From positions 1 through 32,760 of the forward strand of contig MU864085.1 in NCBI GenBank assembly GCA_033296885.1: 32,760 nt of DNA, in the 5' to 3' direction. Under the pieces are notes generated by a model, which was not told the DNA's origin, ran no database searches, and worked only from the letters and a program-made list of their open reading frames with translations. Of this stretch, positions 10,859 through 21,913 are shown one piece after another. Origin of the DNA: Triangularia verruculosa (Eukaryota > Ascomycota > Sordariomycetes > Sordariales > Podosporaceae). Each line of letters starts with the position of its first letter. Position 1 is the stretch's first letter. The position numbers and the translations under genes were made by a program.

Positions 10859-12013
10859 TATGTGTGTGTAAACTTGTATTGTGATCGTCGTGTTGGTCGT
10901 CGTGTGTAATTCAAAGGCTAATCGTTCCAAAAAAAGACATTATACAAAACAATCCAAATCCTCCGCCCTTCTACCTATGCGGTGCAGGAATCATGGAGTT
11001 GGCGATTGCAATTAGGAGTTGAAGTGAGCGGCCGAGGGTCGTCAGGGGAATCGCGTGGAGAATGAAATACCAGGAGTAGAGAGAGGCTGTATCCAGAAAG
11101 GAAGGGCCACCAAGACGAAATAACGCGAAGTGGAGATTTTCGATTGTCCTTAAGTTAAAGTGGGAGCTGAGAGGTTCAAATGGGAGGACGTCCGTCTCAG
11201 GTTATGAATCAGGTGCTCTCGTCGTGGTTCAAGGTAGCGGCGCGATTGGCAATGCAAGTTCCAGGTTCCAAAAAGAAGGGCAAAACAAATCGACAAGGCG
11301 GTGGTGGTGGCTGGGATATTGGCGTCGTCACAAAGGAAGGATTCTACTAAAAGAAAAGTCGTGACGATGGGATACACGGAACTCGGGTGCGAAAGGGAAA
11401 AGGAGACGTTGGGAGGCACTGTGATTGCCCAGGCGCAGCCCGTCGATCCAGAGCACTGGGAGCCCCTATATCTGGCCAATCAGTTGTATTTGCGCGTGGC
11501 CCGCCGTTCTTTTCAGGTGCTTGGCACCCCGCTGAACGGCACCGCACCCGCCTGTAACTCTTGCAGGGATCTCTTCATGTGCCGTTGTGAGAAATGCGCA
11601 TGCATATGGACCTGACATACAAATGACCTGCCGCTCTTCGACACGTGAGGGAGCGGGGTTGCAATTTGTTGAATATCAAAAAAAAGAAAACACAAATATC
11701 AAACTTCAGTGAGACAAAGAGGAGAGACGAGAGGTTAGAGAAGTTAGGAGGCACCAAGCTGCCAGACGTCATACCAAATAATCAAACCATGTTCCACAGT
11801 TACACTGTACAGACAGCTGGCAAGATATAGTAGGAACAAAGCCTGAAATGATAGTTAGTAGCCCTTACAAGATAGTTGAAAGGCATTGACGGATAGTAAT
11901 ATCCCTTCTAATAGGCCTAGCCTCCGTTTTTCAGTCCACGCGATGAGTACGAGAGACCAGAACACAACCCGCATCAATTTATTCACTACCCAAGCATCTT
12001 CCTATATCTTAAT
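10859..12013. other. Intergenic region upstream of the Uds1-domain gene
   Basis: About 1.15 kb between two minus-strand genes. The left part should be the promoter and 5' leader of the Uds1-domain gene, and the right edge the 3' UTR of the rhomboid-like gene. Frames of 60-110 codons on both strands have no recognisable motif and start at unsupported positions. No RNA gene or repeat was seen. Confidence 0.65.
11978..11983 (-). terminator. Candidate poly(A) signal of the rhomboid-like gene
   Basis: AATAAA on the minus strand, about 30 nt after the stop codon at 12014. The spacing suits a short 3' UTR. Fungal polyadenylation signals are degenerate, so this is only suggestive. Confidence 0.4.
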
Positions 12014-12894
12014 CTAAAATGCGCCTCGTACTTCATCGATGAGCTGCTGGCCTATCGTCCTCCGTCTATTGCCTTCAGCTTGACCAGCTGGTTGTTGCAC
12101 CCCTGAAGCTGTACCGGTAGCTGCCCCCTCGTTCTCCAGTCGTCTTCTCATGTTCTCAAACTCAGCATTAGTCTTAAGGCTTCTCATACCAACAACCCAG
12201 CCTGGGACCCGCCAACGAGTTAACGCTCCAGGCAAGGCCTCGTTGCGCCAGGCATACCCAACCAACCAACCTACCACGGCCCCAAGAAGGGAGCCTGGGT
12301 ACTGGGACATGGCTAGCTGCCCTGCCATCAGGTACTTGGTTGACTTATCCGAGAATGTCAACGCTGACGTATCCTGACCGACTGGTGGTCCCGTAGTCAA
12401 CGCAACCTTGTACTTGTACATATGCGGAATCATGGCGTGGTATTGTGCCAGAATCGCAAAAATGATGGGTGTGGGGCCGGCGGGTAAGAAATCGAGTAGG
12501 CCGAAACTCAGTGGTCGGAGAAACACCATGAGGATGAGTGGCGGTATGACCGACGTGAAGAGGGCTGTGACGAGGATGAAGGACTGGATAGCAAGCCATG
12601 TCAGCGGCGTTCCAAAGTATCCAAACTGAGACAACTCACGGCGTATTTTCTCGAACCCCAACGCTGTTCAATAGTCCTCATGTTGTATAACGCCATGGCC
12701 CCAAATAGAACCTCGGAAGAGTTGAGATAGCATAGCTGGTACGCCAGGACCCGCCATAGCTGGCGGTATCGTAGGATATGGGTGCCGATTGAGATGTAGA
12801 AGTAGTGCTTGATGTCGAGAAGACTGGCTCCTATCGATGCGCCAATCAAGCCCACCACCAAAGTGCGCGTCACCGGCGCGTTTGTGAAGGACAT
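12014..12894 (-). CDS. Dsc2/UBAC2-like rhomboid-fold ER membrane protein, no UBA domain
   Basis: Exons 12894-12640 and 12583-12014; 274 residues. The 56-nt intron has a GTGAGT donor, CTGAC branch and CCAG acceptor, and joins SRKYA to SFILV between codons. The sequence has several membrane segments (about 11-28, 50-72, 86-107, 118-137 and 175-192) and the rhomboid-like stretches YRQLWRVLAYQLCYLNS and IEQRWGSRKYA, where a catalytic rhomboid would carry its conserved residues. I see no GxSG serine motif, so it should be an inactive rhomboid-type protein. Dsc2 in fungi and UBAC2 in animals belong to ER/Golgi ubiquitin-ligase complexes (Dsc2 acts in SREBP cleavage) and normally end in a UBA domain. 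Here the C-terminus is a short charged tail ending DEVRGAF, and I found no UBA-like exon downstream. It could instead be another derlin- or rhomboid-related protein. The start ATG at 12894 is the first in frame. Confidence 0.6.
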
Positions 12895-13486
12895 TGCGCT
12901 TTCGCTAACTCAGAGCGCTACCTGGACATTTTCTGGAATGCAGCTTGGGATGGAGGTGGGGTGAACAGTTGAGCCGTCCAGGAAGATGTCGGACGACTGG
13001 TCTGCTCGAGATTTTGACTGTTGTGGTCGTTTCAAAGAATCAACTGAGGTGTTGCGTCGCCACGTGTGGACATCGAAGAGGCTCGGAATCAACACGACGG
13101 CATAGGGCTGTGTAGGTAGTTTGTCATAGGAGGTGGTTTAGACGGGAGATTGGCGGGCAGCTGCACAAACGACCTTTAACGGGGGAGCTTACCCCTGTTG
13201 GCCGATTTGTAGCGTGTCCATTCCGGGACCCACTTTCAGTGTGAGGATGCCGCGCCTTGGGATTCGTAACTTCCAAGAATCTGGGTCCGACGTAACCGTA
13301 CTTTATCCCTTGGGTGGCCTGCCACTCCCACTCCCTTAATCATCTTGCACCAGACACTCCCACGATGGCGGCCTACTGACCGACAACATCCCAAAGTACT
13401 CACGATCTGTTGTCTCCCAAGACTGCGCAATCGCGCGAGGAGGCGATTCAATATCCACATAATATTCTGAGCATCCCTCGGCAAAC
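12895..13486. promoter_or_regulatory. Shared divergent promoter region (rhomboid-like gene / RER2)
   Basis: 592 bp between two start codons pointing away from each other, so both core promoters must lie here. Short frames on the minus strand (for example 13236-13484) lack motifs. I did not identify a specific factor site. Confidence 0.6.
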
Positions 13487-14592
13487 ATGTCCGACTTGTA
13501 TCTTTCCCGTATCCGCAACTGGTTCCTCAGTTCGCCGCCAGCAGAATGGGCCATCAACCGCCTTAGGGAAACTTTGATAGGCTCCTTGAGTCAAGGCCCA
13601 ATCCCCGGCCATGTCGCCTTCGAAATGGACGGCAACCGAAGATATGCCAGGAGTCACAAGATCGAAACGGTCGAAGGTCACCACCTCGGCTTCGAAGCGC
13701 TTGCCCGAGTTCTTGAGATTTGTTACAAGTGCGGTGTCAAGGTGGTCACTGTCTATGCTTTCAGTCTCGAGAACTTTCACCGGCCCAAGTACGAGGTTGA
13801 CGGTCTCATGCAACTGGCCAAGGTGAAGCTTGAGCAGCTCATCCAGCACGGGGAGTTGTTGGACCGATACGGTGCAAGTGTCAGGGTATTGGGGCGGCTT
13901 GATCTGATCCCTCCAGATGTTCTCGAAGTGGTGGAGAGAGCAGTTGCCGCTACCAGTCACAACAAAACGTAAGATCGTTCTCATTGGATATGTACCAGAA
14001 ACTAACCCCCTCTCGTAGATGTGTACTCAACATTTGCTTCCCCTACACCTCGCGGGAGGAAATGACAACAGCGATACGCACGACAGTAGAGGAATACTCA
14101 ACCACACCTCGGCCACACAGCACCCCCTTTTCACAGAGCCGGATAACACAGAAGATTCTGTCCAAGCAGGGTGATAAGAACGAGTCACTGGAATCCATTG
14201 AGGAGTCCCCCTCCCAGCCGGATGACAATGATCAGGACGATGCGGTCTCAACGGCTACCACCCTTCATTCAGACCCATCTACACAAAAATCCGAGGGCTC
14301 AGAAAATGTGGCCATCTACCCCAATGCGGAAACAATCACGCCCGAGACCATTGACAAGCACCTGTACACGGCTGGCTGTCCACCACTTGATATCTTTGTG
14401 CGAACGAGCGGCGTGGAGAGATTAAGTGATTTCATGCTCTGGCAATGCCACCAAGACACGCACATTTTCTTCCTCAAGTGCTTCTGGCCCGAGTTTGATC
14501 TCTGGCACTTCTTGCCGGTATTGGTAGAGTGGCAGCATAGGCAAAAGCAAAAGCAGCGCGATGAAAAGCCCAGGCGGGTGAAGCAGGCGTAG
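13487..14592 (+). CDS. RER2: Dehydrodolichyl diphosphate synthase (cis-prenyltransferase)
   Basis: Exons 13487-13968 and 14019-14592; 351 residues. The 50-nt intron (GTAAGA donor, ACTAAC branch, TCGTAG acceptor) splits a Thr codon and joins HNKT to CVLNICFPYTSR. The enzyme extends farnesyl diphosphate with isopentenyl diphosphate in cis to make the dolichol precursor used for protein glycosylation at the ER. Signature motifs are present in order: HVAFEMDGNRRYAR with the catalytic Asp48, the VTVYAFSLENFHRP segment, and RTSGVERLSDFMLWQ near 289-303. Between the second conserved block and the last there is a Ser/Thr/Asp-rich insert (about residues 188-265) absent from compact bacterial enzymes. 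The C-terminal tail is Lys/Arg/Gln-rich. In yeast the active enzyme pairs with Nus1; no NUS1 gene lies in the window. Choice of RER2 over the paralogue SRT1 is by default. Confidence 0.93.
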
Positions 14593-15059
14593 ATTTGCTT
14601 CCTTGTATGTTTTTTCCCCATCAGGCCTCTGAATTCAGAGGCAAAAGGAGAACATGGCGCAGTGTTAGGGTGATATAGATACCTCGAGCGTGTATTTTTG
14701 ATCTAGAAGCTTGCATCAGTATTTTTTTGTTTTTCTAATAGTTGGCCAGTCATAATCCGCTGCCTTTATCTTTCAACACTCAATGCCTGTTCAAGCCGCA
14801 TGTTTTGTTTCGAAGTACCATGACCTTGAAGGAGGGTTAGGGTCGCTTTCCCGGATATTGCTGCGGGCTCTTATCTTATCGGTCGCATACACTCAAGGTA
14901 ACCAAAATCCAGGGCTCGCAGCCAGGAATCCGTCCCTCCGCTAACCGCTCCCAGCTTCCCTCTGGACCTCTTTACCTCGGCGGCCCTACCGATCTTTTTT
15001 CCCAACACAATTATTACTCCCGCACTTGTTGATATCGCCATACGCCATCGACGGGAGCT
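14593..15059. promoter_or_regulatory. Intergenic region, RER2 3' end to ING/PHD promoter
   Basis: 467 bp between two plus-strand genes. The left part is T-rich, as expected for a 3' UTR. The 217 bases before the next start contain AGGGTTAGGGT (14833-14843), which looks like two telomere units, and a TTTATCTTTC stretch. No gene is seen. Confidence 0.6.
14833..14843 (+). promoter_or_regulatory. Telobox-like motif AGGGTTAGGGT
   Basis: An 11-base sequence equal to almost two TTAGGG telomere repeats, 217 bp upstream of the ING/PHD start codon. Interstitial motifs of this kind in promoters are bound by Myb-type telobox factors (Tbf1/Teb1 family) in fungi. Function here is inference from position and match. 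Confidence 0.35.
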
Positions 15060-17468
15060 ATGAAGACAGCCAAACCCCCTGCGCCTGAGAATGGCGGCAG
15101 CAGTCGCAGAGCGCAGCCCCTCCGTCAGACGCGCATGCTCAATCGCGGCAACTCCTCGTCGTCGCTCATCGCAAATGCCCCAGCACAGCCCATCGACATT
15201 TTCCCCGGCCTCAACCACTTTACTGATGCCATCAGCGCCCTTCCAAAAGAAATAGTCCGTCACTTCACTCTTCTGAAAGAGGTTGACGCTAAGATCTTCA
15301 ACAATGAGGGCAAGCTCTTCGAGAACATCCGCCGTGCCCTCGACACCCCGCAGCCGGTCGATCCATTCCCGTCGTCCAACGATGCGCACACTACGTCCAT
15401 GCCCACGTCGGCGCCCATGAGCGCTCAGAACAGCAGTACTGAAGCACCACCATACCCAGCCGCCCTCTCGATGCCTCCTGTCAATGGCCCTGGCAATTCC
15501 GCGAACGAGGCACGCCGCCGAGTATTCAAAGAGACAAATCTCAAGATACAAGAGATGATGGTGGCTTTGGAGGAGAAGAATCACGTTCTTCTTACTGCCA
15601 ATGACGCTCTTGAAAAGCAGATGAAGCGGATCGAATCCGTGTGGCCAAACCTCGAAAGCGAGTTCAGCGAGGAGGCCAAATGGGGCAGCGCCACCCATTG
15701 GGCGTACGATGACGTCCGAAAAGCACAGCAGCAGGCCAAGTCAAATGACAAGGCTGAGCGATCACGGCGCGAGGGTGCTGCCGCTCTGTCGGCCGCCGCT
15801 CAGCATGTGAACGCTGAAGAGGCAGCAGCCCGGAGCAATGATCGAAAGCAAGCCCTCGCTGCCAAGAAGAACGCGAAGGCACAAGCAGGCGAAGGCGACG
15901 GGGACAAGACGAACGAGCCAGCCAAGAAGACACAGGGACCCAAATCGCGGAAAGCGCTCGCAGAGGCGGCGGCTCCCGTTGGCCTCGGTATCACCACGGG
16001 GGCGCCAACCGGCCCCGCCCCGGTCAAAAGACGCAAGGTTGAGACTGCAAAGGCGAGTGGGGGAACCCCCATGGAGCGCGCCATGAGCTCAGTCTTTGGG
16101 AGCACCAACGTGAAGCCAAAGACAACCAGCCCTAGAGAAACCCCTATACCTGAAAGCGGCCCCAAGAAGCGCAAGGCGCTCCCTACATCGAGTGGGCAGG
16201 CAAAGAAAAGGTGCGCTCGCCTATTCGACCTCTGATCTATACTCTTGTTTCTTAGCTGACCATCCGTTATAGCAGGACGAACAATAATGTCGCCATGTCC
16301 CCGTCCGTGGCCTCATCGCCCGTCGTCGGAGCCTTCCCCGACACCACCAAAGGCAGTCGAGCGTCGCCAATTCCAACAACCATTATTCCTCCCAGGCCAG
16401 CATCATCACGCGCCCGTCAAAGCTCTACACAATTAAACCCTGAGGTCGGGAGGCAAAGAGCTGCCTCTGTAGCATCGACCAAGCCAAATGGAAATGCCCC
16501 TGATACACCAAATCTGAGTCAGTTTGCAGAAGGTCCCAAAACGAGCACGGAAACGAAAGTACAAAAAGAGACTCCCATTCCTGCTCCTACTCCGCAGCTG
16601 GAACCCCTTAGAACCGAAACTGAGATTCCCCCACCGGTCTTGGAACCCTTACACAACAGCAACAACAAGAAAGAGATCGCCGCAAAAGTCTACACTGCAC
16701 CAATGGCAGCAGTCGCAGCATCCGAAGAGCGGTCTGAACCAAAGAAGGAGAAGGAGAAGGACTCGATAGCTTCGCCCGCTGTTCAGCCGACCCCCATAAA
16801 CACAGTCAAGACCAAGAGCGGCCGGGCAAGCAAACCTTCCACTCCTTCTCTAGGCACCTTTGCAGAAGCAGCGCCGACAACTACAGGAGTCCAGACGGAA
16901 AAGCCAACGGCCACTTCTCGCTCCCGCCCATCCAGAAATACCTCAGAAGCAGCCAGCACAACAGACAAGGACAAGACCGGTGCCAGCAGCACGTCCACGA
17001 GCGCAACGACGACCTCGAAGCGCAGCCACAAAAAGGGGGCTTCGATATCCGCCACGGCGGCAGCCCTCGCGGGACAAGCAGGTTCTGGTCCGAACTCAGC
17101 CAAGGCTTCTTCCAATGGTGGTAGTACCGCCAGTGATGACAATATCAAAGGTAGCAGGGGAACTGCCTATCATCACCAACCACCACAAAGCACTCAAGAA
17201 GACGATGATGACGATGAACCCGACGGGGACGAACCGAGGTACTGCAAGTGTAACGGAGTCAGCTATGGTGAGATGGTGGGCTGTGACGGTGTGGGGTGCC
17301 CGAGGGAGTGGTTTCACCTCGAGTGCGTGGGGCTGAAGATTGCTCCAAAGGCCAATGGTATGTTTATCTTGCACTGCATCCTAATGAAATATTTGATACA
17401 AATGCTTACTCGAACAAACAGCGAAATGGTACTGTGACGAATGCAAGGAGCGACTGAAGAAGAGGTAA
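15060..17468 (+). CDS. ING-family PHD-finger protein, Pho23-type (Rpd3 histone deacetylase complex)
   Basis: Exons 15060-16210, 16276-17357 and 17422-17468; 759 residues. Introns are 65 nt (GTGCGC donor, GCTGAC branch, TATAGCAG acceptor) and 64 nt (GTATGT donor, AACAG acceptor). The N-terminal ING domain is seen at residues about 48-80 (GLNHFTDAISALPKEIVRHF, then TLLKEVDAK) with a helical continuation at about 155-200. The middle of about 450 residues is Ser/Thr/Pro/Ala/Lys-rich and probably disordered, with basic patches such as KRRKVE and KKRKAL that could be nuclear localisation signals. A C-terminal PHD finger (about 706-755) has YCKCNGVSYGEMVGCDG, then WFHLEC and WYCDEC, giving the C4HC3 zinc ligands. 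The last ligands are supplied only by the 47-nt third exon. ING PHD fingers read H3K4me3. The VSYGEMVGCDG wording is closer to yeast Pho23 than to Yng1/Yng2, so an Rpd3-complex role is likely. I leave the symbol empty because the three paralogues can be confused. Confidence 0.87.
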
Positions 17469-18270
17469 TCCATCGGGATGTTTCTCTTCCAGCCATTGAG
17501 AACGGCGGTAGGTAATGTGGCAGTATATTTGTTGTATGATATGGTAATGATACATTGCGCCAGAAGAAGTAACAATGACGGACATGTTCTGGCTGAAACA
17601 GGGATGGGCAAGGGGAGGGCAGGATAGTTTTGTGGGTTTTGTTTTGAGCGACGGATATATATCAGCGACAACCGATGGCGAACGGCGTTAAAAGAGCTTT
17701 TTGTTTCACGATACTTGGAAGATGGAGAGGTATAGAACCTAAGCATCAAACTCATCAAAAGAAGGCAGAAATGAAGGGTAGCAATTGCTGTTTTCGGTCA
17801 GTGATAGATGTGGGCACCTACCTGTCTGTCATGTCGCTCGCAATGAGCAAAACGGAGAATATGGTAATTGAACCCACTACTTACAGCGGAAGGTCTGTTG
17901 TCTGGGACATTGGGGCCCTATTACCTACACCAGGCGCGCAACTTGGCCTAGTGACCGTTGAGCCGTTCGATAACATAGTCTACCTACACGGTGGCTACTG
18001 CGTTGGTAGGTTTGAGATGGACCAGGGGCTGCTCCCATGTATGTCAAGTTGCTACACTATGTCGTGGACCCTTTGCGGCTCTTAATGGCGGGCTCACCAT
18101 TGTCAACATATATCATCGTTCTATTGAAGCAACCAGTCGGGGTCTTGGCTGGGGGGAGAGCATTCTTGATGTTTGTTGCCCGGCCCGATCCAGTTTTTTA
18201 ACCTCAGCAAACTGCCTTCTTCAACCCAAGAACTGGGATTAGAACTGGTTTCGGTGATCAGCTCTCGTGT

Positions 18271-19065
18271 CTACTGACGGGGTGTGGTTTCTGTGAACAG
18301 CTGATAAATCCATTGCTCTGAGTGATGGAAAAAAGCGAGATTGTTATTGTTTTTGTGACATAGAGGTGTGCCGTAGCGCAAACACCTTTTGGAGGGCAGT
18401 TGTTTACTAATTACTTCTCTCACCAGTCTCACCGTCAGGATTCCGGGTGCGAATATTCTTGTGGTCGCAGTAGACTTGGGCCAAGAGTGAAAAGTGAACA
18501 GTAGTCCGCCTGCTCGAAGCTGTTCACTCAGGAAAGTCTTGGAAGAGACGGAAAAGACTCGAAGCATTTGACGAGATGCCGAGGCCAGGGGACAGGAAGA
18601 AGATGAGAGACTTGACGCTGTGCGATACGCCAGTGGCTGTTTAGAGATATCCTTTCTCATATGGGTCTTAAGAAAAGACAAGGCTGATATCAGGGCAGTG
18701 GGTATGAGTGGCAAGGCTGGTATCAGAATCGGTGAGATTATCGCACTTACAGTACTGATAAGCCAAAATGACATCAATTTGTCAAAATGCGGTACCTTGC
18801 AGCAAACATGCACGAGAAGAGAGATATGCAAGTAGGTAAGATCAGCTGCGGTTCTTCCAACCGGACATGCAGCCAAGACAATTCTTTTTTTTTGATAACC
18901 TTTCTCGTCATGGTGATGTTCTAGAAGGGGAGATGTCGGTTCGGTGGTGATGGTTACGCAGATAAGGTACGTACTCTGACAAATGACGTCAGATCCACCA
19001 TGCGGCTGTGATTTGTCCATTGAAAGGTCCATTCGGTTGCATGGATGCGCATGCTGTATGGACAT
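18271..19065 (-). CDS. Unrecognised 264-codon open frame, doubtful
   Basis: An ATG-started frame of 264 codons in the middle of the gene-poor stretch. I do not recognise the product. It is rich in Ser, Leu, Thr and His, poor in acidic residues, and has one hydrophobic segment of about 30 residues. In a sampled stretch, third positions were only about 60 percent G/C, weaker than in the real genes nearby. Two intron-like segments lie in it, both multiples of three: 18974-18921 (GTACGT to TTCTAG, 54 nt) and 18750-18667 (GTAAGT to CTTAAG, 84 nt). The second would remove most of the hydrophobic segment. It may be chance, a lineage-specific gene, or a spliced non-coding transcript. Confidence 0.2.
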   Translation of the reverse strand: MSIQHAHPCNRMDLSMDKSQPHGGSDVICQSTYLICVTITTEPTSPLLEHHHDEKGYQKKRIVLAACPVGRTAADLTYLHISLLVHVCCKVPHFDKLMSFWLISTVSAIISPILIPALPLIPTALISALSFLKTHMRKDISKQPLAYRTASSLSSSSCPLASASRQMLRVFSVSSKTFLSEQLRAGGLLFTFHSWPKSTATTRIFAPGILTVRLVREVISKQLPSKRCLRYGTPLCHKNNNNLAFFHHSEQWIYQLFTETTPRQ

Positions 19066-21898
19066 GGAGATAATGTAGGTTCTGTTCTGTGAGGGATGAA
19101 TTCATTGGTGACCTTCTCAATGATGAAGATAACTTAACGCTGTGCGCTTTCGAGTCGCCATCTTACTGCGTTTACGAGGCACTACCACAAGCCCGTTTTG
19201 ATAGGCTAGTTGAATATATGCTGTCGACGTAACATATCCCGATGTTCTTCCTTCTTTCTGATCTCAGCCGTGATGCTGTGCAACTCTCTTTTATGAAACT
19301 TGCTCTCTTCAAAGATGCCCCTAACAAGGATGCAATGTCGTTTAGCCAAGTCGGATATTGCCGTTTGATTGTATTCTCCAGTTGAGATCAGCGGTCTGGC
19401 CCCTCCGCCAGGCAGATAGGTTATCACTGCCGAGACAGGCGCCAACAATCCCTACGGTCGATATATTGTGTGTGGAATCTGGTGGATAAAAACAGAGGTC
19501 AGGTGAGGCCGTCTGATACGACGTCTCGTTCATCATGGCGCTAGCGAAAGTCAGGGGCCACTCGGGGCCGCGGGTGTTGGAGAAAAAGCTGGGGAAGCGG
19601 GCGCAGGCCCCAGCGCTGGGATGAACCAGGCGGGACGCTAGTGTAATGGAATTGGCAATTCTCAGAAACAAAAAGCAGGACAAGAGATGGCGTGAACGGA
19701 CGATGTATCCTCCGAGGAGATGCTTTTTTTGACGGCGGCCTAAAGTGTGACACAGCATGAGAGATCTCGGGTCGAAATGCATATTCTTCATGTCGCAAGC
19801 CGCGCTGGAATGACAACGTTTTCTGAGGCCGGCCCTGTGTAACCCACGTTGTTTGTTGAAGTGTAAGTGCTACCTACCATGCCGGGCAAGAGATCCGGAT
19901 CCGAGAGGCCCGTTCCAGGCCGTAGATTGGTCAAAAGAATCTGTGGGGTAAAATGGAGGCTAGCCAGATGTGAAGAACAAAAATTAAGAAAACGATTAGC
20001 ATCGCTAGCGTAGGAGCGGCTGCACGCGGCTCCAGCCCCCGGGGGTTTGGCAGACGACCTGCCGCGATAGGGCAGCAGATCAAGTACCACGTGAACAAGA
20101 CGAGCCTCCTTTCAGGCGACTTGGACACAGCTTGGCTTCTTGGCAAGTCGGACTGGCCAAATGTGTCTTGGCCCTGCGAGGTGCTGTGCTGGCGATGCTG
20201 ATGGTCGTCAGATGGATACAACAAAGCACCCAGGAACCGGGACGGCAGGGTAGCTCCAATTTCCAGGGCGGCAAGGAGCGACAGCAAAGCCATTCACCGA
20301 TGCAGTCACCGGGTCTAGTCAGCAGGCGAAAAAAGCGTTTGACATTGAGCTGTCTCTCGGCGCTGATTCGGCGTCTGGTCTGGTGTCTGATTGTTGACCT
20401 TCGCCGGGTCCGGATATCTCGAGTCTTGCGATGGGGAGGTTGTGCCATAGGTGTTGGTCGCTTGTGAGTGAGGTGAGGGAGGGGCAATACGCCTCACGTC
20501 ACCGTCCAATGATTAGGTAAGAAATTGCATTTCCAACCTATAGGAGACGGCGGTGTCTCACAAGGCAACGTCACGCAAGATCAGCCGACTCTGCAAAGAC
20601 CAACGTGGAGATTGATGCAATAATGAGAGGAATTGCTCTCATCGGCCACCAAATACACCCACGGGAATAGCCAGCACAAGGGGATTGGAGGGGAAGGTTG
20701 CAAAGCGAGGAGCCGTGCAACCAGAGCTCTTTGGGCAAGCAGGAAAAATTGCTGCAGCGTTGGAAAGGTTTTCGGTGGAGAAGTCCAAACCATTACGTAC
20801 CGGCAAGCTCTCTCAACCGCTGGCTGCGCCGGTTGGCCACCTCTCGACCACCACTCAACCACCACCTCGTGCCTCACTGATGATGTTATGGCATGTCAGA
20901 GAAACTCGGGCAATTCGGGTGAGCAGACTGAGCGGTTCGGCTGGTGAGAGGTACGGCTTGGCGCAAGTTTCGTCAAGAGCTGGCCGTCTCACACGTCTTG
21001 CTTTTCTTTGTTCTGAGAGGGGTCGGGCTGGAATTTATTTGTATCATTCGTATCGAAATCAGAAAACGGTCTGACAGCTCTCCATCGGCAAACGGCTCTG
21101 GTTGGCTTGGCAGGGAACAGGCTGCATAAATCTTGGTTTGCTGGCCGTTGCAAACTGACGACAAACAAGAAAGAGGGATTGAAATTCGAGGAGGTTCCAT
21201 AGGTATGTACGTTCGCAGCAAGATGGCGGGGCGAAGTCTTGACCGCAGGGTCCTGTCGCCGAGTTCGCGGTGCGAGGTGAGGGTGTACATGAAAAATATG
21301 CGGCGACCGCCCAGACGGAGCGCCAATGGCCGATGCGATGTCCTGGTGACAAAGGCTCTGGCCATTTTCGCTAGTTCCCATGAGTAATAAAGACTTTTCC
21401 AGAGCGTTGGAGCCGTGCACCGACCTTGTTTTCTCGGCCTGCATCGGTTCCCGCCCTGACGTCCCTATTTAATTCAAATCCGCCTTGTGACTGTGCGCGA
21501 CCGTCTTGCACCTGCCGTAACGATAATTACTATACCATTACCTTACCACAACCATTTGTTGACTTCATGCAACTCTCTTCGAACCCGAAGCCACAGGCTA
21601 CATCCCTCCATTGAGCTCTGTCCGTTCAACTCTCCGTTGTATCGGCCATCGTCATCGAGTGATCTGGGTCGCAGGCAGATCCGAACGACTCATCGCAAAA
21701 AAAGAAGAGCAAGCACACAGGCCGAGAGCTAAGAGCAGAACCGCACTGCCGGAACCTTCGATCCCTTCCCGCCCTCCCTGGGTTGCAGACGCAGAGCGTA
21801 GAGAAGACGGCGTGTTGGTTTCGTGCTACCTACCGGCTGGTATTTATAATAATTCGGAAAAGGCAGGCCATATCACGGTTGCGGATACCGGGCTCTGT

Positions 21899-21913
21899 AA
21901 AAAAAAAAAAAAA
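21899..21913. repeat. 15-nt poly-A tract
   Basis: An uninterrupted run of 15 A, about 340 bp before the F-box start codon. It would fall in the promoter or 5' leader. Poly(dA) tracts disfavour nucleosomes in fungal promoters; that role here is inference. Confidence 0.8.

Noticed and set aside
10859..10930. Earlier start of the Uds1-domain gene at 10930
   Set aside because: That codon is TTG; ATG at 10858 is the first credible start.
14871..15698. 275-codon minus-strand frame over the start of the ING/PHD gene
   Set aside because: It is antisense to a clearly conserved ING domain and has no motif of its own.
20973..21444. Three overlapping minus-strand frames of about 100-150 codons in the gene-poor stretch
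   Set aside because: All three frames are open together, which indicates composition rather than coding. No domain or codon bias is visible.
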